DNA of 64,000 bases from Acidobacteriota bacterium (GCA_021846985.1 JAJZVX010000006.1:82199-146198); one strand, 5' to 3'. Shown: positions 18,797 through 27,262, counted from the stretch's first letter. Notes: generated by a model not told the origin, from the sequence alone. Made by a program: numbers and translations.

Positions 18797-20131
18797 CTAT
18801 TCCGTCTCGTTCGGGATCACCAGCACCACTTCCACCGCAGCCAGCGCCCCGTTCTGCATTGCCGGCCGGAACCTCCATTGCGCCAACGACTGCAACACCA
18901 GCGTCGCCTGCGGCGTCTGCGGCGGATACACCAGGCTCAGCCGCTCGAACCGCCCCTGGCGATTCACGATGCCGTGCAACACCATCGCATCCGCGTCCAG
19001 CAGCGCAGGAATCAGGTGCGGCCGCACCACATCGTAGGGCCACGGCGCATCGAGAGCCGCCGCGCCGCCTGTCGCACGGGCGTCCGCTTCCGGCAGAGAG
19101 TACTGAAGAATCCAGTTCCGCGTCTGCCCCACCCGCAAATACACCGTATAGGCCATGCGCCCGCCCCATATCCGCAGCAGTTCTGGATACTCATCCTCCA
19201 GCGACGAGCCCACCACCACCACGCCAAACCGCCCGTCCTTGGGAAACGTCAGGTGATCCGTCTCGGCCGCGCCCAGCGCGCCGCTTTGCCGCGCAGCGCC
19301 CGCGGCGCCTGAGCCCTTCGACTTGGCCGCCGTGGCCGCTTTACCGCTCGATCCATCCTGCTCCGGTCCTCCATCGATTCCAGAATTGCTCTCCACCAGC
19401 CCCTGAGCTCTGGTTTTCTCGATCAGGTCCGGCCGCGTCTGGTTGGCCGGCGGCAGCGTTGCCGTGCCTTTCTTCATGCGCACGTCCGAAAGCGAAAGCG
19501 CGGCGGCCGGCGTCGGCTCTTTCGTCGACTCCGACGGCATGGACGGCGCCATTTGCAACAGTTCCTGCCCTTCCACCTTCACCGGCGTGGTGGTTCCCGG
19601 CAACAGCGCATGGAACGGCACTTGCGCATCTGTCGCCGTCAAGCCCACATCACTCAACGTCAGCTCTTCGTTGGGTTCCACCAGGCTCGGCCGCGCCTTA
19701 GCGGCTGATGGCGGCTGCGGCCGCGGCAGCACAATCTCTTTCACCAGCTTCTTTTTCGGCGTCCAGACGGCCACCGCCGGAACCGGGATCTTCTCCTTGA
19801 GCTTCAGATTCGGCGGCAGATCCGGTTGCACCAGCGTTTGAAGAGCCGCTTCAAATTGCGGCAACTCCCAAGGCTCCGTCCCTCCCGCTGGCTGGCTCTT
19901 CACATCCGCACCGTCACCCGCCTGCGCTTTGCCGATTTTGGGCGTGCGCGCCGCCACTGGCTCCCGCAGACGCAACTCCACCTGCCGGACGGCATAGCGA
20001 TCATTCAACCATGGATCGCGAACCAGCGGCGCATGCGTCAGCGTATACACCGCCACAACCGCCACCAGGCCGTGCACCACCATCGACAGCGCATAGGGCG
20101 CCGCGCCCGCGCCTTCTTCCGGCCGGTCCAC
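18797..20131 (-). CDS. TonB-C-like envelope protein within the tad locus
   Basis: A roughly 444-aa protein. It has an N-terminal membrane helix (YALSMVVHGLVAVVAVYTLT), a long proline- and alanine-rich middle (PKKKLVKEIVLPRPQPPSA, many charged stretches) and a C-terminal domain like TonB-C (MVLHGIVNRQGRFERLSLVY, LAQWRFRPAMQNGALAAVEV). It could span the periplasm, as energy transducers do, but no ExbB/ExbD is near. The start is uncertain: GTG at 20131 has no ribosome site, and the frame continues upstream (RTKTSSLQSLF) to a TGA without a normal start codon. The adjacent frame at 20180 (MDEVWTYE) could be joined by a frameshift at the run of A. It points against the tad genes and may share their regulation. 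Confidence 0.7.
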   Translation of the reverse strand: MDRPEEGAGAAPYALSMVVHGLVAVVAVYTLTHAPLVRDPWLNDRYAVRQVELRLREPVAARTPKIGKAQAGDGADVKSQPAGGTEPWELPQFEAALQTLVQPDLPPNLKLKEKIPVPAVAVWTPKKKLVKEIVLPRPQPPSAAKARPSLVEPNEELTLSDVGLTATDAQVPFHALLPGTTTPVKVEGQELLQMAPSMPSESTKEPTPAAALSLSDVRMKKGTATLPPANQTRPDLIEKTRAQGLVESNSGIDGGPEQDGSSGKAATAAKSKGSGAAGAARQSGALGAAETDHLTFPKDGRFGVVVVGSSLEDEYPELLRIWGGRMAYTVYLRVGQTRNWILQYSLPEADARATGGAAALDAPWPYDVVRPHLIPALLDADAMVLHGIVNRQGRFERLSLVYPPQTPQATLVLQSLAQWRFRPAMQNGALAAVEVVLVIPNETE

Positions 20132-20246
20132 GAACAGCGATTGCAGGGAGGAAGTTTTCGTACGTCCAAACCTCGTCCATCAGATGCGCATCCGCGAGAA
20201 TGCCTTGCTCCCGGTCCCTTGCCTCAGGAGACACTCCTCTCTTCGT

Positions 20247-20262
20247 TGCACTGCGATTGCCA
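20247..20262 (-). promoter_or_regulatory. Weaker candidate sigma-54 promoter for the TonB-C-like gene
   Basis: Read on the minus strand, TGGCAATCGCAGTGCA keeps TGGCA and TGCA with the right GG-to-GC spacing, but has GTGC instead of TTGC. It would start transcription near 20236, about 105 bases before the GTG at 20131. The 419-base gap 20132-20550 carries this, the cpaB activator site and the cpaB promoter. Confidence 0.35.
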
Positions 20263-20402
20263 CTTCCACGCGCGGCGGCCATCAGCCCGCCCAGTCCGCG
20301 CCATTTTTCTGCAAACTCCCGGGAAGCGCGGTAAAACGGCCTCTGCTGCCGCTGGCCGCATGCCGCCGTCGCGTCTGGTTGGCGACACAGGAGCCGCCCA
20401 TG

Positions 20403-20420
20403 GTAAACATCCGTTCACAC
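20403..20420 (+). promoter_or_regulatory. Candidate enhancer site of the cpaB-rcpA unit
   Basis: GTAAACATCCGTTCACAC begins exactly 79 bases before the -24 TGG at 20482. It shares 15 of 18 bases with the flp site at 23620 and 12 of 16 with a register of the tad-operon site. It is the inferred binding site of the EBP encoded at 8048-9439. Confidence 0.6.
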
Positions 20421-20481
20421 TCGTTCCGGCTTCTGCCTGCCTAATCTCCTTATTCCGCGCATGATTACCGCCTTTTGCCTG

Positions 20482-20497
20482 TGGCACGGCAATTGCA
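20482..20497 (+). promoter_or_regulatory. Consensus sigma-54 promoter of the cpaB-rcpA unit
   Basis: TGGCACGGCAATTGCA is a perfect match to TGGCACG-N4-TTGCW. Transcription should begin near 20508, giving a 5' leader of about 43 bases to the ATG at 20551. Confidence 0.88.
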
Positions 20498-20550
20498 ATC
20501 ACCACTCCGGCATCTCCGGGCCAGGGCCGCATCGCCCACAAGGAAACCGC

Positions 20551-21402
20551 ATGAATCGACGACTGTTTACCATTCTCGCCATCTCGTTCCTCGTGGCCTG
20601 CGTCAGCTCACTTCTGGTCTACCGCATGGTCGGCAATCGCGTGAGTTCCGTCCGCAAACAGGCCACCACGCGTGTGGTAGCGGCCGCCACTGACATCAAG
20701 ATCGGCACGGTGCTCAGTGCTGCTAATCTCACCACCGTAGACATCGCCAGTACGCTGCCTGAAGGAGCCATCCTGAAGCCCGCCGACGCTATCGGCCGCG
20801 GTGTCGTAACCGACCTCTACCGCGGCGAGCCGATTCTCAACAATCGCCTTGCTCCGCTCGGTTCCGGCGGAGGCTTGGCCGCCACCATCCGCAAGGGTAT
20901 GCGCGCACTTGCCGTCAAGGTCGATGAGGTCGTGGGCGTCGCCGGCTTTGTCACACCCGGCATGCGCGTCGATGTTCTTGTCTCCGGCGATCCCCCGGGC
21001 GCCTTTAACCCCACTTCCGGCGCCGAGGTCCGCACCCTCCTCCAAAACATCGAGGTGCTCTCCGCCGGAACCGACATCCAAAAGGACACCGACGGCAAGC
21101 CTCAGCAGGTGCACGTAGTCAACCTTCTGGTGACGCCGGAGCAGGCCGAGGTTCTTTCTCTCGCCAGCAATCACACCCACTATCAGATCCAGCTTGTCCT
21201 CAGAAACCCTCTCGACACGCAGGTCGCCAAGGTGCAGGGTCTTTCGATGTCCACTCTCTTCGGCGGCGCGCCGACCGCGCCTGCCCACAAAACCGGACTC
21301 GCCCATCCGCGCCGCCAGTCCACACCGGTCTACTCCGTCGTTGTCTTCAACGGAGCGCAGCGCAGTGTGCAGAACTTTGAATTGCACGAGGAAAAGCAGT
21401 GA
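20551..21402 (+). CDS. cpaB: Flp pilus assembly protein CpaB/RcpC
   Basis: A 283-aa protein with an N-terminal membrane helix (MNRRLFTILAISFLVACVSS), an SAF-type domain (VVAAATDIKIGTVLSAANLT, residues about 40-105) and a RcpC domain (MRALAVKVDEVVGVAGFVTP, RVDVLVSG, NIEVLSAG). CpaB proteins sit in the periplasm next to the secretin. The ATG at 20551 has AAGGAAA upstream. An earlier in-frame ATG at 20461 lies before the promoter element and so cannot be used from it. The gene overlaps the secretin gene by 4 bases. Confidence 0.92.
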   Translation: MNRRLFTILAISFLVACVSSLLVYRMVGNRVSSVRKQATTRVVAAATDIKIGTVLSAANLTTVDIASTLPEGAILKPADAIGRGVVTDLYRGEPILNNRLAPLGSGGGLAATIRKGMRALAVKVDEVVGVAGFVTPGMRVDVLVSGDPPGAFNPTSGAEVRTLLQNIEVLSAGTDIQKDTDGKPQQVHVVNLLVTPEQAEVLSLASNHTHYQIQLVLRNPLDTQVAKVQGLSMSTLFGGAPTAPAHKTGLAHPRRQSTPVYSVVVFNGAQRSVQNFELHEEKQ

Positions 21403-22958
21403 GAGCCCGCTTCCATCTTCGATTGCCCATTCTCGGCGCCTCCTTCTGCTGCATGGGCATGTGCCCGGCGCTTCAGGCGCAGGCTCTGACCATGCCGCTG
21501 CATTCCTATGCGGCTCCCGTCGCCGACCGCGCCGACGACCTTGTTGTCGCTGCCGGCAAATCCGTGATTATTGATTGCGCACACCCCATCGAGCGCGTCG
21601 CGGTTGGTCTGGGCGATTACGCCGAGGCGATTGCCGTTACCCGCAATGAGATCCTGGTGAACGGCAAGACTCCCGGCGTGACCAGCCTCATCGTATGGGA
21701 GCAGGGAGGTCTCCGCCAGTTCTTCAATGTCAAGATCCTGGTGGGCGCGGATCAGACAGAAGACCATCTCGCGGGCATCCGCCGCGAGCTTGCCAGACAG
21801 CTTCCCGGACAACCCATCCGCGTCAGTTTTGAAAACAACACTCTCTTTCTCTCCGGCACGGCTGACGATCTCAACAGCTCTGACCGCGCCCTCCAGATTG
21901 CCTCCACCTCCGGCAAGGTCGTCAACCTGCTCAATGTAAAGGTACCGCCCGCCGAGCCGCAGATTCTTCTCAAGGTGATTTTCGCCAGCGTTGACCGCAT
22001 CCGCAGCAACCAACTCGGCATGAACCTGTTCTCTACCGGGCTGGGCAACACCATAGGCGGCACTACGACCGGCCAGTTCTCTCCGCCCACGGTTGCGCTG
22101 CCCAGCGCCACCAGCGGCGCCACCGCCACGCTTTCCAACGAGCTCAACCTCTTCGCTTTCTTCCCCGGCCTTAATCTGGGAGCCACCATTCAAGCCCTTG
22201 AAACCGAGGGCCTGGTCCAGGTGCTGGCCGAGCCCAACGTCCTGGCGCAAAACGGCAAACAAGCCAGCTTCCTGGCCGGGGGCGAGTATCCCTATCCCGT
22301 CGTGCAGGGCAACACAGGCGTTGTGAGCGGCTCCTCCGTGACCATTGAATTCAAGGAGTACGGCGTGCGCCTCAACTTCATCCCCACCATCACGCCGCGC
22401 GGCACCATCCGTCTGCAAGTTGCTCCCGAGGTCAGCTCGCTTGACTTCACCAACGCCATCACCATCTCCGGTTTCCAGGTTCCCGCCATCGACGTGCGCA
22501 ACGTCAACACGGAAGTGGAACTGGCGCAGGGGCAGAGCTTCGCCATTGGCGGTCTGCTCGACAACCGCGAAACCGAAACCTTTGAGAAGATTCCTTTCCT
22601 CGGCGACATCCCCATCCTCGGCAAGTTCTTCCAGTCCATCAACAAGACCAAGTCCAACACCGAACTTATCGTCATCGTTACCCCAGAGATCGTCGAACCG
22701 ATCAAACGGGGCGGGCCTTTGCCGCAGTTGAAATTCCCCGCCACCTTTTTACCGCCGAACTCCGGCATTCCCATGCACACTCCTGATGCCCTGCCAGCCG
22801 GCGTGCCGCCGCCACCGCCCAGCACCATGCCAGTGGAAAAGCTCATTGAAAGCATGAAACCGGAGAAACCGCTCAGCATCGACAACACTTCAAACGGCCC
22901 TGCCGGCTCAATGGGATCCGGATCGTCCATCGGTTCCTCTCCGGGCTCTTCGCAATGA
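21399..22958 (+). CDS. rcpA: Tad outer-membrane secretin RcpA/CpaC
   Basis: A 519-aa secretin forming the outer-membrane pore for the Flp pilus. It has a signal peptide (to about residue 27), a pilus-N domain (DDLVVAAGKSVIIDCAHPIE, GKTPGVTSLIVW), a BON-like segment (LARQLPGQPIRVSFENNTLF) and the secretin core (LVQVLAEPNVLAQNGKQASF LAGGEYPYPV, VEFKEYGVRLNFIPT, ELAQGQSFAIGGLLDNRETE, ELIVIVTPEIV). The C terminus is a Pro/Ser/Gly-rich tail of about 60 residues. It starts at GTG overlapping the cpaB stop. Confidence 0.94.
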   Translation: MRARFHLRLPILGASFCCMGMCPALQAQALTMPLHSYAAPVADRADDLVVAAGKSVIIDCAHPIERVAVGLGDYAEAIAVTRNEILVNGKTPGVTSLIVWEQGGLRQFFNVKILVGADQTEDHLAGIRRELARQLPGQPIRVSFENNTLFLSGTADDLNSSDRALQIASTSGKVVNLLNVKVPPAEPQILLKVIFASVDRIRSNQLGMNLFSTGLGNTIGGTTTGQFSPPTVALPSATSGATATLSNELNLFAFFPGLNLGATIQALETEGLVQVLAEPNVLAQNGKQASFLAGGEYPYPVVQGNTGVVSGSSVTIEFKEYGVRLNFIPTITPRGTIRLQVAPEVSSLDFTNAITISGFQVPAIDVRNVNTEVELAQGQSFAIGGLLDNRETETFEKIPFLGDIPILGKFFQSINKTKSNTELIVIVTPEIVEPIKRGGPLPQLKFPATFLPPNSGIPMHTPDALPAGVPPPPPSTMPVEKLIESMKPEKPLSIDNTSNGPAGSMGSGSSIGSSPGSSQ

Positions 22959-23080
22959 GTCCGCGCACGGAGCGAGCGGGCTCACGACGTCCGCCGTACC
23001 GTACCACCGCGCCCCGCGATCGTTGCCCAACTGCCCCTGACAAGGCAAACTTCCCCGCAACCATAATGGAGGACAACCCA

Positions 23081-23557
23081 ATGAAACGCTCCAGATCGAT
23101 GCTGTCACACATCATCACCTGGCTGATTCACCAGAAACAAAGACCCGACATCCGCCTGCGCATCTCCAACCTTACTCGCCGGACCATCCTCGCCAGTTCC
23201 GCCGAGCTGGCCGACAGCGGCCAAAAACGCAGAAAAGGCCTCCTGGGCCGCAACACGCTCGCACCCGGCGAAGGTCTCTGGATCCTTCCCTGCGAGGCCG
23301 TTCACACCTTCGGCATGCGCTTTCCCATCGACCTCATCTACCTGGACCGCAATCACCACATCAAGAAGGTCCGCAGCAACGTTCGCCCGTGGCGCCTGTC
23401 GGCCTGCTTCACGGCCCACTCCGTGATCGAGCTCGCCAGCGGCACCATTCGCCAAACGCAAACGCAGCCCGGCGACAGGATCGAGTTTGCCTCCACGCCT
23501 TTTGCCGAGGAAGCTTCCTCCGCTTTTTCCGCCCATGCCCTGGGCGTCGCAGATTAA
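23081..23557 (+). CDS. DUF192 family protein
   Basis: A 158-aa protein of the DUF192 family. GRNTLAPGEGLWILPCEAVH, TFGMRFPIDLIYLDRNHHI and SVIELASGTI are its signature strands. The ATG at 23081 is preferred because TGGAGGAC lies 7 bases before it. An in-frame ATG at 22955 overlaps the secretin stop and would add 42 low-complexity residues. DUF192 has no settled biochemical role. Here it is the last gene of the cpaB-rcpA unit, and its fold recurs in the DUF192-PilZ fusion of the first unit, so a role in the pilus system is likely. Confidence 0.8.
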   Translation: MKRSRSMLSHIITWLIHQKQRPDIRLRISNLTRRTILASSAELADSGQKRRKGLLGRNTLAPGEGLWILPCEAVHTFGMRFPIDLIYLDRNHHIKKVRSNVRPWRLSACFTAHSVIELASGTIRQTQTQPGDRIEFASTPFAEEASSAFSAHALGVAD

Positions 23558-23589
23558 CCCGGCTGCCGCTCAAACACGCGCCGCCACCT

Positions 23590-23637
23590 GTAAACCCGGC
23601 GAACCTGCCCGAACGCTTTGTATACGGCCGTTCACAC
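23590..23637 (+). promoter_or_regulatory. Candidate enhancer sites of the flp gene
   Basis: The core GTATACGGCCGTTCACAC at 23620-23637 begins 80 bases before the -24 TGG at 23700. A weaker relative, GTAAACCCGGCGAAC, starts at 23590, 30 bp upstream, mirroring the paired arrangement at the tad operon. Confidence 0.55.
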
Positions 23638-23699
23638 ACCGCATCCCGCGTACCGCCTCTAAGTTGTTGATTTAGCGCAGAACCCGGCAGCACGCAGAA

Positions 23700-23715
23700 T
23701 GGTCATCCACTTGCT
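23700..23715 (+). promoter_or_regulatory. Sigma-54 promoter of flp
   Basis: TGGTCATCCACTTGCT has TGG and TTGCT at the exact RpoN spacing; the bases between (TCAT) deviate from CACG. The predicted start near 23726 leaves a leader of about 52 bases to flp. Confidence 0.65.
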
Positions 23716-23777
23716 TCATCCATCGCATCACCCAGAAACCTTCTGGGAAAACAAAATTCGTACTCGGGGGAATTACC

Positions 23778-23981
23778 ATGCAGGATATGCTGTTGAAGTT
23801 CTACATCAAGGCGCAGAACCTGATGACGGACGAAGACGGTCAGGATCTGGTCGAGTATGCCCTGGTCGTCTCGCTGCTCTCTCTGGCCGCCACTACCGCC
23901 ATGGGCTCGCTGGCCACTGCCATTAACAGCGCCTTCACCGCCATCGGCGACAAGCTGACCGCAGCTCTGCCCTCCAGCTAA
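23778..23981 (+). CDS. flp: Flp-type major pilin
   Basis: A 67-aa prepilin. The leader MQDMLLKFYIKAQNLMTDED ends in Gly, followed by QDLVEYALVVSLLSLAATTA, which carries the Flp motif (Glu at +5 and Tyr at +6 after the cleavage site). The mature pilin would be about 46 residues, mostly one hydrophobic helix. It is separated from the machinery genes and has its own promoter, which suits a high-expression structural subunit. GGGGGAATTACC precedes the ATG. Confidence 0.93.
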   Translation: MQDMLLKFYIKAQNLMTDEDGQDLVEYALVVSLLSLAATTAMGSLATAINSAFTAIGDKLTAALPSS

Positions 23982-24190
23982 ACCGAACAGGCCCAACCAA
24001 GCCGGAGCAGGCAAGGCAACGCTTGTTCCTCCCGGGGAGACGCACGCAGAGCAGGGATACCCCGTTGAAGCGTGCTCTCCCCACTCATCGTTTCCGCGTC
24101 CCGTCCATTGCTCCCGCCTATTTGCATTCGTGCTCTCCGCCATGGATACTGAGTGCGCGCCCATCGCCGGCGCAAAGGAGAGAGCCGAGC

Positions 24191-25228
24191 ATGAAAGCCG
24201 CAGTACTCCATGGCGCAAACGACATCCGCATCCAGGACTATCGCCAGCCCGAGCTTGCGCCAGGTATGGTTTTGGTCCGCAATCGCAACGTCGGCATCTG
24301 CGGCTCTGACCTGCACTATTACCACGAAGGCTGCTGCGGCGCGTTTGTACCCGATCGCCCTTTTGTTCTCGGCCATGAACTCTCGGGCGAGGTGGCGGCC
24401 GTCGGCGACGGCGTTGACGCTCTTCGCCCCGGCCAGCGCGTGACTGTGAATCCGGCGCGTAATTGCGGCTTCTGCGACTACTGCAAATCCGGCCGCGTCA
24501 ACCTTTGCCGCAAGACCATCATGCTGGGCAGCGCCAGCACCACTCCGCCCACCGACGGCGCCTTCGCCGAGTTCGTCGTCGTCCGCGCCGATCAGTGCCA
24601 TCCCCTGCCCAACTCCATCGACGATGCGCTCGGCGCCATGATAGAGCCCTTCGCCGTGGCGCTCCACGCCGTCAAGCGCGCCGGCGTGGTCTCCGGCAAG
24701 CGCGTGCTGGTTGCCGGAGGAGGCGCCATCGGCCTGCTTGTCGCCATGACTGCCCGCGCCTTCGGCGCCACGCCAATTGCCGTCAGCGACCCGGTTGCCG
24801 CCCGCCGTGCAAAGTCTCTCACCCTTGCCGCTGACGCTGCCCTCGATCCCGCCGGCAAGGATCTCCCGCGTCAGGTTCGCGCCCTCACCGGCGACGGCTT
24901 CGATCTTGTCTTCGAGGCCTCCGGCGCGCCGCCCGCGCTCCGCGCCGCCTTCGATTTCGTGCGCCCCGGAGGCGCCATGGTACAAATCGGCACCCTGGGC
25001 ACCGCCGACATTCCTCTTCCCGCCAATCTGCTCATGGTTCGAGAGATCGCGTACCTTGGCTCCATGCGTTACGCCGATGTGTTTGGCGAAGCCATTCGTC
25101 TCGTCGCCTCAGGCCGCGTGAACCTTCAGCCCCTGCTCACCACCGTGTTTCCCATCAATCAGTGCGCGCAGGCCCTGCGCCTCGCCGCCGACAAATCCCA
25201 GGCCCTCAAGGTTCAAATTCAGCTTTAG
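24191..25228 (+). CDS. Zinc-dependent sugar-acid/polyol dehydrogenase (L-idonate 5-dehydrogenase-like)
   Basis: A 345-aa medium-chain dehydrogenase. The start follows AAAGGAGAG. The catalytic zinc Cys is in GICGSDLHYYHEG, with HELSGE for the Glu/His pair. The structural zinc Cys cluster is NCGFCDYCKSGRVNLC. The NAD-binding Rossmann motif is VLVAGGGAIGLLVAM (about residue 172). The closest recognisable family is L-idonate 5-dehydrogenase/sorbitol dehydrogenase. As first gene of a four-gene set with a deoxysugar-type transporter and lactonase, it may oxidise a sugar acid of that pathway; the exact substrate is inferred. Confidence 0.82.
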   Translation: MKAAVLHGANDIRIQDYRQPELAPGMVLVRNRNVGICGSDLHYYHEGCCGAFVPDRPFVLGHELSGEVAAVGDGVDALRPGQRVTVNPARNCGFCDYCKSGRVNLCRKTIMLGSASTTPPTDGAFAEFVVVRADQCHPLPNSIDDALGAMIEPFAVALHAVKRAGVVSGKRVLVAGGGAIGLLVAMTARAFGATPIAVSDPVAARRAKSLTLAADAALDPAGKDLPRQVRALTGDGFDLVFEASGAPPALRAAFDFVRPGGAMVQIGTLGTADIPLPANLLMVREIAYLGSMRYADVFGEAIRLVASGRVNLQPLLTTVFPINQCAQALRLAADKSQALKVQIQL

Positions 25229-25260
25229 CCCCGCGATTTCGATTTTCACCCCGAGGCCGC

Positions 25261-26280
25261 ATGAACAGACAGGTCTTAGGATTCATCCTGGTCTTTGTTG
25301 CCGCCATCGCCGGCGGCGCGTTGGCCGTCCCCCTCAAAAAACGCCGCCGCTTCGAGCTTGAAAATATCTATATCCCCTCCACGCTGATGATGATGCTCAT
25401 CCTTCCCACCCTCATGGCGGCGCTCGTTGTTCCCGGCTGGCTGCAGGCCATTCATAATGCCGGCACGCCCACGATTCTTGCCGGCATGGCTTATGGATGC
25501 GGTTGGGGCATTGGCGCCATCCTCTTTGGCTACGGCGTCACCATGGCCGGCATGTCGGTCGGTTTCGCCACCATCATGGGCATCAACACCGCCGTAGGCT
25601 CGCTGCTTCCCTTCCTGGTCAAGTCCCCCGCCGACCTGCTCACCCCTGGAGGACTCGTCATCCTGGCCGGCATTGCCGGCTGCGTTGCCGGAGTTGCCAT
25701 CTGCGGCCGCGCCGGGCTGCTGCGCGAGCGCACCGCGGCCAGGGGCCCCGCACCCCACGCCTTCGGCCGGGCGCTCCTGGTCTGCGCACTCTCCGGCGTG
25801 CTCAGCGCCTGCGCCAATCTCGGCTTTGCCTTCACCAGCCGCGCCGGCCAGGAGGCTCAGCGCCTGGGCGCCAATCCCGTCTTCGCCACCCTGGCCAGTT
25901 GGATCCCCGTCTTCTGGGGCGCAGCGCTATCGCTTCTGCTCTGGTTTGGCGGCCTTCAGATCAAGCGCGGAACCTGGCGCAACAACACAGGCCCCCACGC
26001 CTCTTACGACTGGACCATGGGCATCGTCATGGGCGTCATCTGGTTCCTCGCCACCATTCCCTACGGCATGGGCGCTTACTACCTCGGCCGCCTCGGCACC
26101 TCCGTGGGCTGGGCCGTCAACATTGCTTCCTCGCTTCTCGTCGCCAATCTCTTCGGCTTCCTCACCCGCGAGTGGACCGCCTCCTCGGCTTCCACACGCC
26201 GTACACTCTACTCCGGCCTCGCTATTCTCATTGTCGCTATCGTGCTCCTGGCCATAGGCAGCTCCCTGATCGGCGCATAA
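25261..26280 (+). CDS. RhaT-like sugar:proton symporter
   Basis: A 339-aa integral membrane protein with about ten hydrophobic helices, 32 bases downstream of the dehydrogenase. The pattern LVFVAAIAGGALAVPLKKRR, FELENIYIPSTLMMMLILPT and GYGVTMAGMSVGFATIMGIN matches the L-rhamnose/H+ symporter RhaT family (about 344 aa). It most likely imports the 6-deoxyhexose, such as L-rhamnose or L-fucose, handled by the neighbouring enzymes. Confidence 0.82.
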   Translation: MNRQVLGFILVFVAAIAGGALAVPLKKRRRFELENIYIPSTLMMMLILPTLMAALVVPGWLQAIHNAGTPTILAGMAYGCGWGIGAILFGYGVTMAGMSVGFATIMGINTAVGSLLPFLVKSPADLLTPGGLVILAGIAGCVAGVAICGRAGLLRERTAARGPAPHAFGRALLVCALSGVLSACANLGFAFTSRAGQEAQRLGANPVFATLASWIPVFWGAALSLLLWFGGLQIKRGTWRNNTGPHASYDWTMGIVMGVIWFLATIPYGMGAYYLGRLGTSVGWAVNIASSLLVANLFGFLTREWTASSASTRRTLYSGLAILIVAIVLLAIGSSLIGA

Positions 26281-26322
26281 TCCGGCCGACGCGTCCTTCT
26301 TCTTCGAAAGGCGGACTTGACC

Positions 26323-27261
26323 ATGCACTACAACCCGCTCGGACCCACCGGCATGAACGTCTCGCGCCTGAGCATGGGAGCCTCCGCCCTGGGCTCCGTC
26401 TTCCATCCGGTTGACGAAAGCGAAGCCATCGCCGCCGTCCACACCGCCCTGGATGGCGGCATCAACTACTTCGACGTGGCTCCTGCCTACGGCGGCACGC
26501 GCTCCGAGACGGTTCTCGGCAAGGCCTTGCGGGGCATCCCTCGTGACCGTTACTACCTCTCCACCAAGGTCGGCAAGTATACCGGCCCCGAAGCCTACGG
26601 CAACGACACCCTTGACTACTCCCGCGCCCGCATCCGCGCCTCGCTCGATGAAAGCGCCGCCCGTCTGGGCACGGATTACTTCGACATCCTCCACATTCAC
26701 GACATCGAATACCAGAACCGCACGCACACCGAGTGGGCCCTGAGCGAAGGCTACGAAGCCGTTCAGGAATTAAAACGCGAAGGCCGTATTGGCAACGTCA
26801 GCTTCGGCATCTACCCGATGGATCTGTGGCAGCGCATCCTTTCTACCATTCCCATCGACGCCGCCCTCGTCCACAACCACTACTGCCTCAACGACACCCG
26901 GCTCCTCGAACTGCTTCCCCTGGCGCGCGCGAAGGGCATCGGCATCATCAACGGCTCACCCTTCGCCTCCTCGCTGCTCACCGACAGCGGCCCCGCCGCG
27001 TGGCATCCCGCCACGGCGAAGGACCGTGCGATTTTCCGCGCCGCCGCCGAGTTTTGCCGCCGCCAGGGAACCAACATCAGCACCCTCGCCCTTCAGTTCT
27101 CCGCGAACCACCCCGAAATCCCCACCACTCTCTTCAGCACCTCCAATCCCCAAACGGTTCTTCGCAACGTGCAGTGCCTCGACCAGCCACCCGACATGCA
27201 ACTCCTCGCCGAGGTCCGCAAGATCCTCCAGCCGGTTCTCGACAAGCAGTGGGATTACTGA
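26323..27261 (+). CDS. Aldo/keto reductase, aldose 1-dehydrogenase type (L-fucose/L-galactose dehydrogenase-like)
   Basis: A 312-aa barrel oxidoreductase with an intact tetrad: Asp/Tyr in INYFDVAPAYGG, Lys in YYLSTKVGKY and His in ILHIHDIEY. The layout resembles bacterial L-fucose, L-galactose and D-threo-aldose 1-dehydrogenases, which turn a sugar into its lactone. The ATG at 26323 follows GAAAGG; a TTG six bases earlier is in frame. It ends one base before the lactonase-type gene. Confidence 0.82.
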   Translation: MHYNPLGPTGMNVSRLSMGASALGSVFHPVDESEAIAAVHTALDGGINYFDVAPAYGGTRSETVLGKALRGIPRDRYYLSTKVGKYTGPEAYGNDTLDYSRARIRASLDESAARLGTDYFDILHIHDIEYQNRTHTEWALSEGYEAVQELKREGRIGNVSFGIYPMDLWQRILSTIPIDAALVHNHYCLNDTRLLELLPLARAKGIGIINGSPFASSLLTDSGPAAWHPATAKDRAIFRAAAEFCRRQGTNISTLALQFSANHPEIPTTLFSTSNPQTVLRNVQCLDQPPDMQLLAEVRKILQPVLDKQWDY

Positions 27262-27262
27262 C

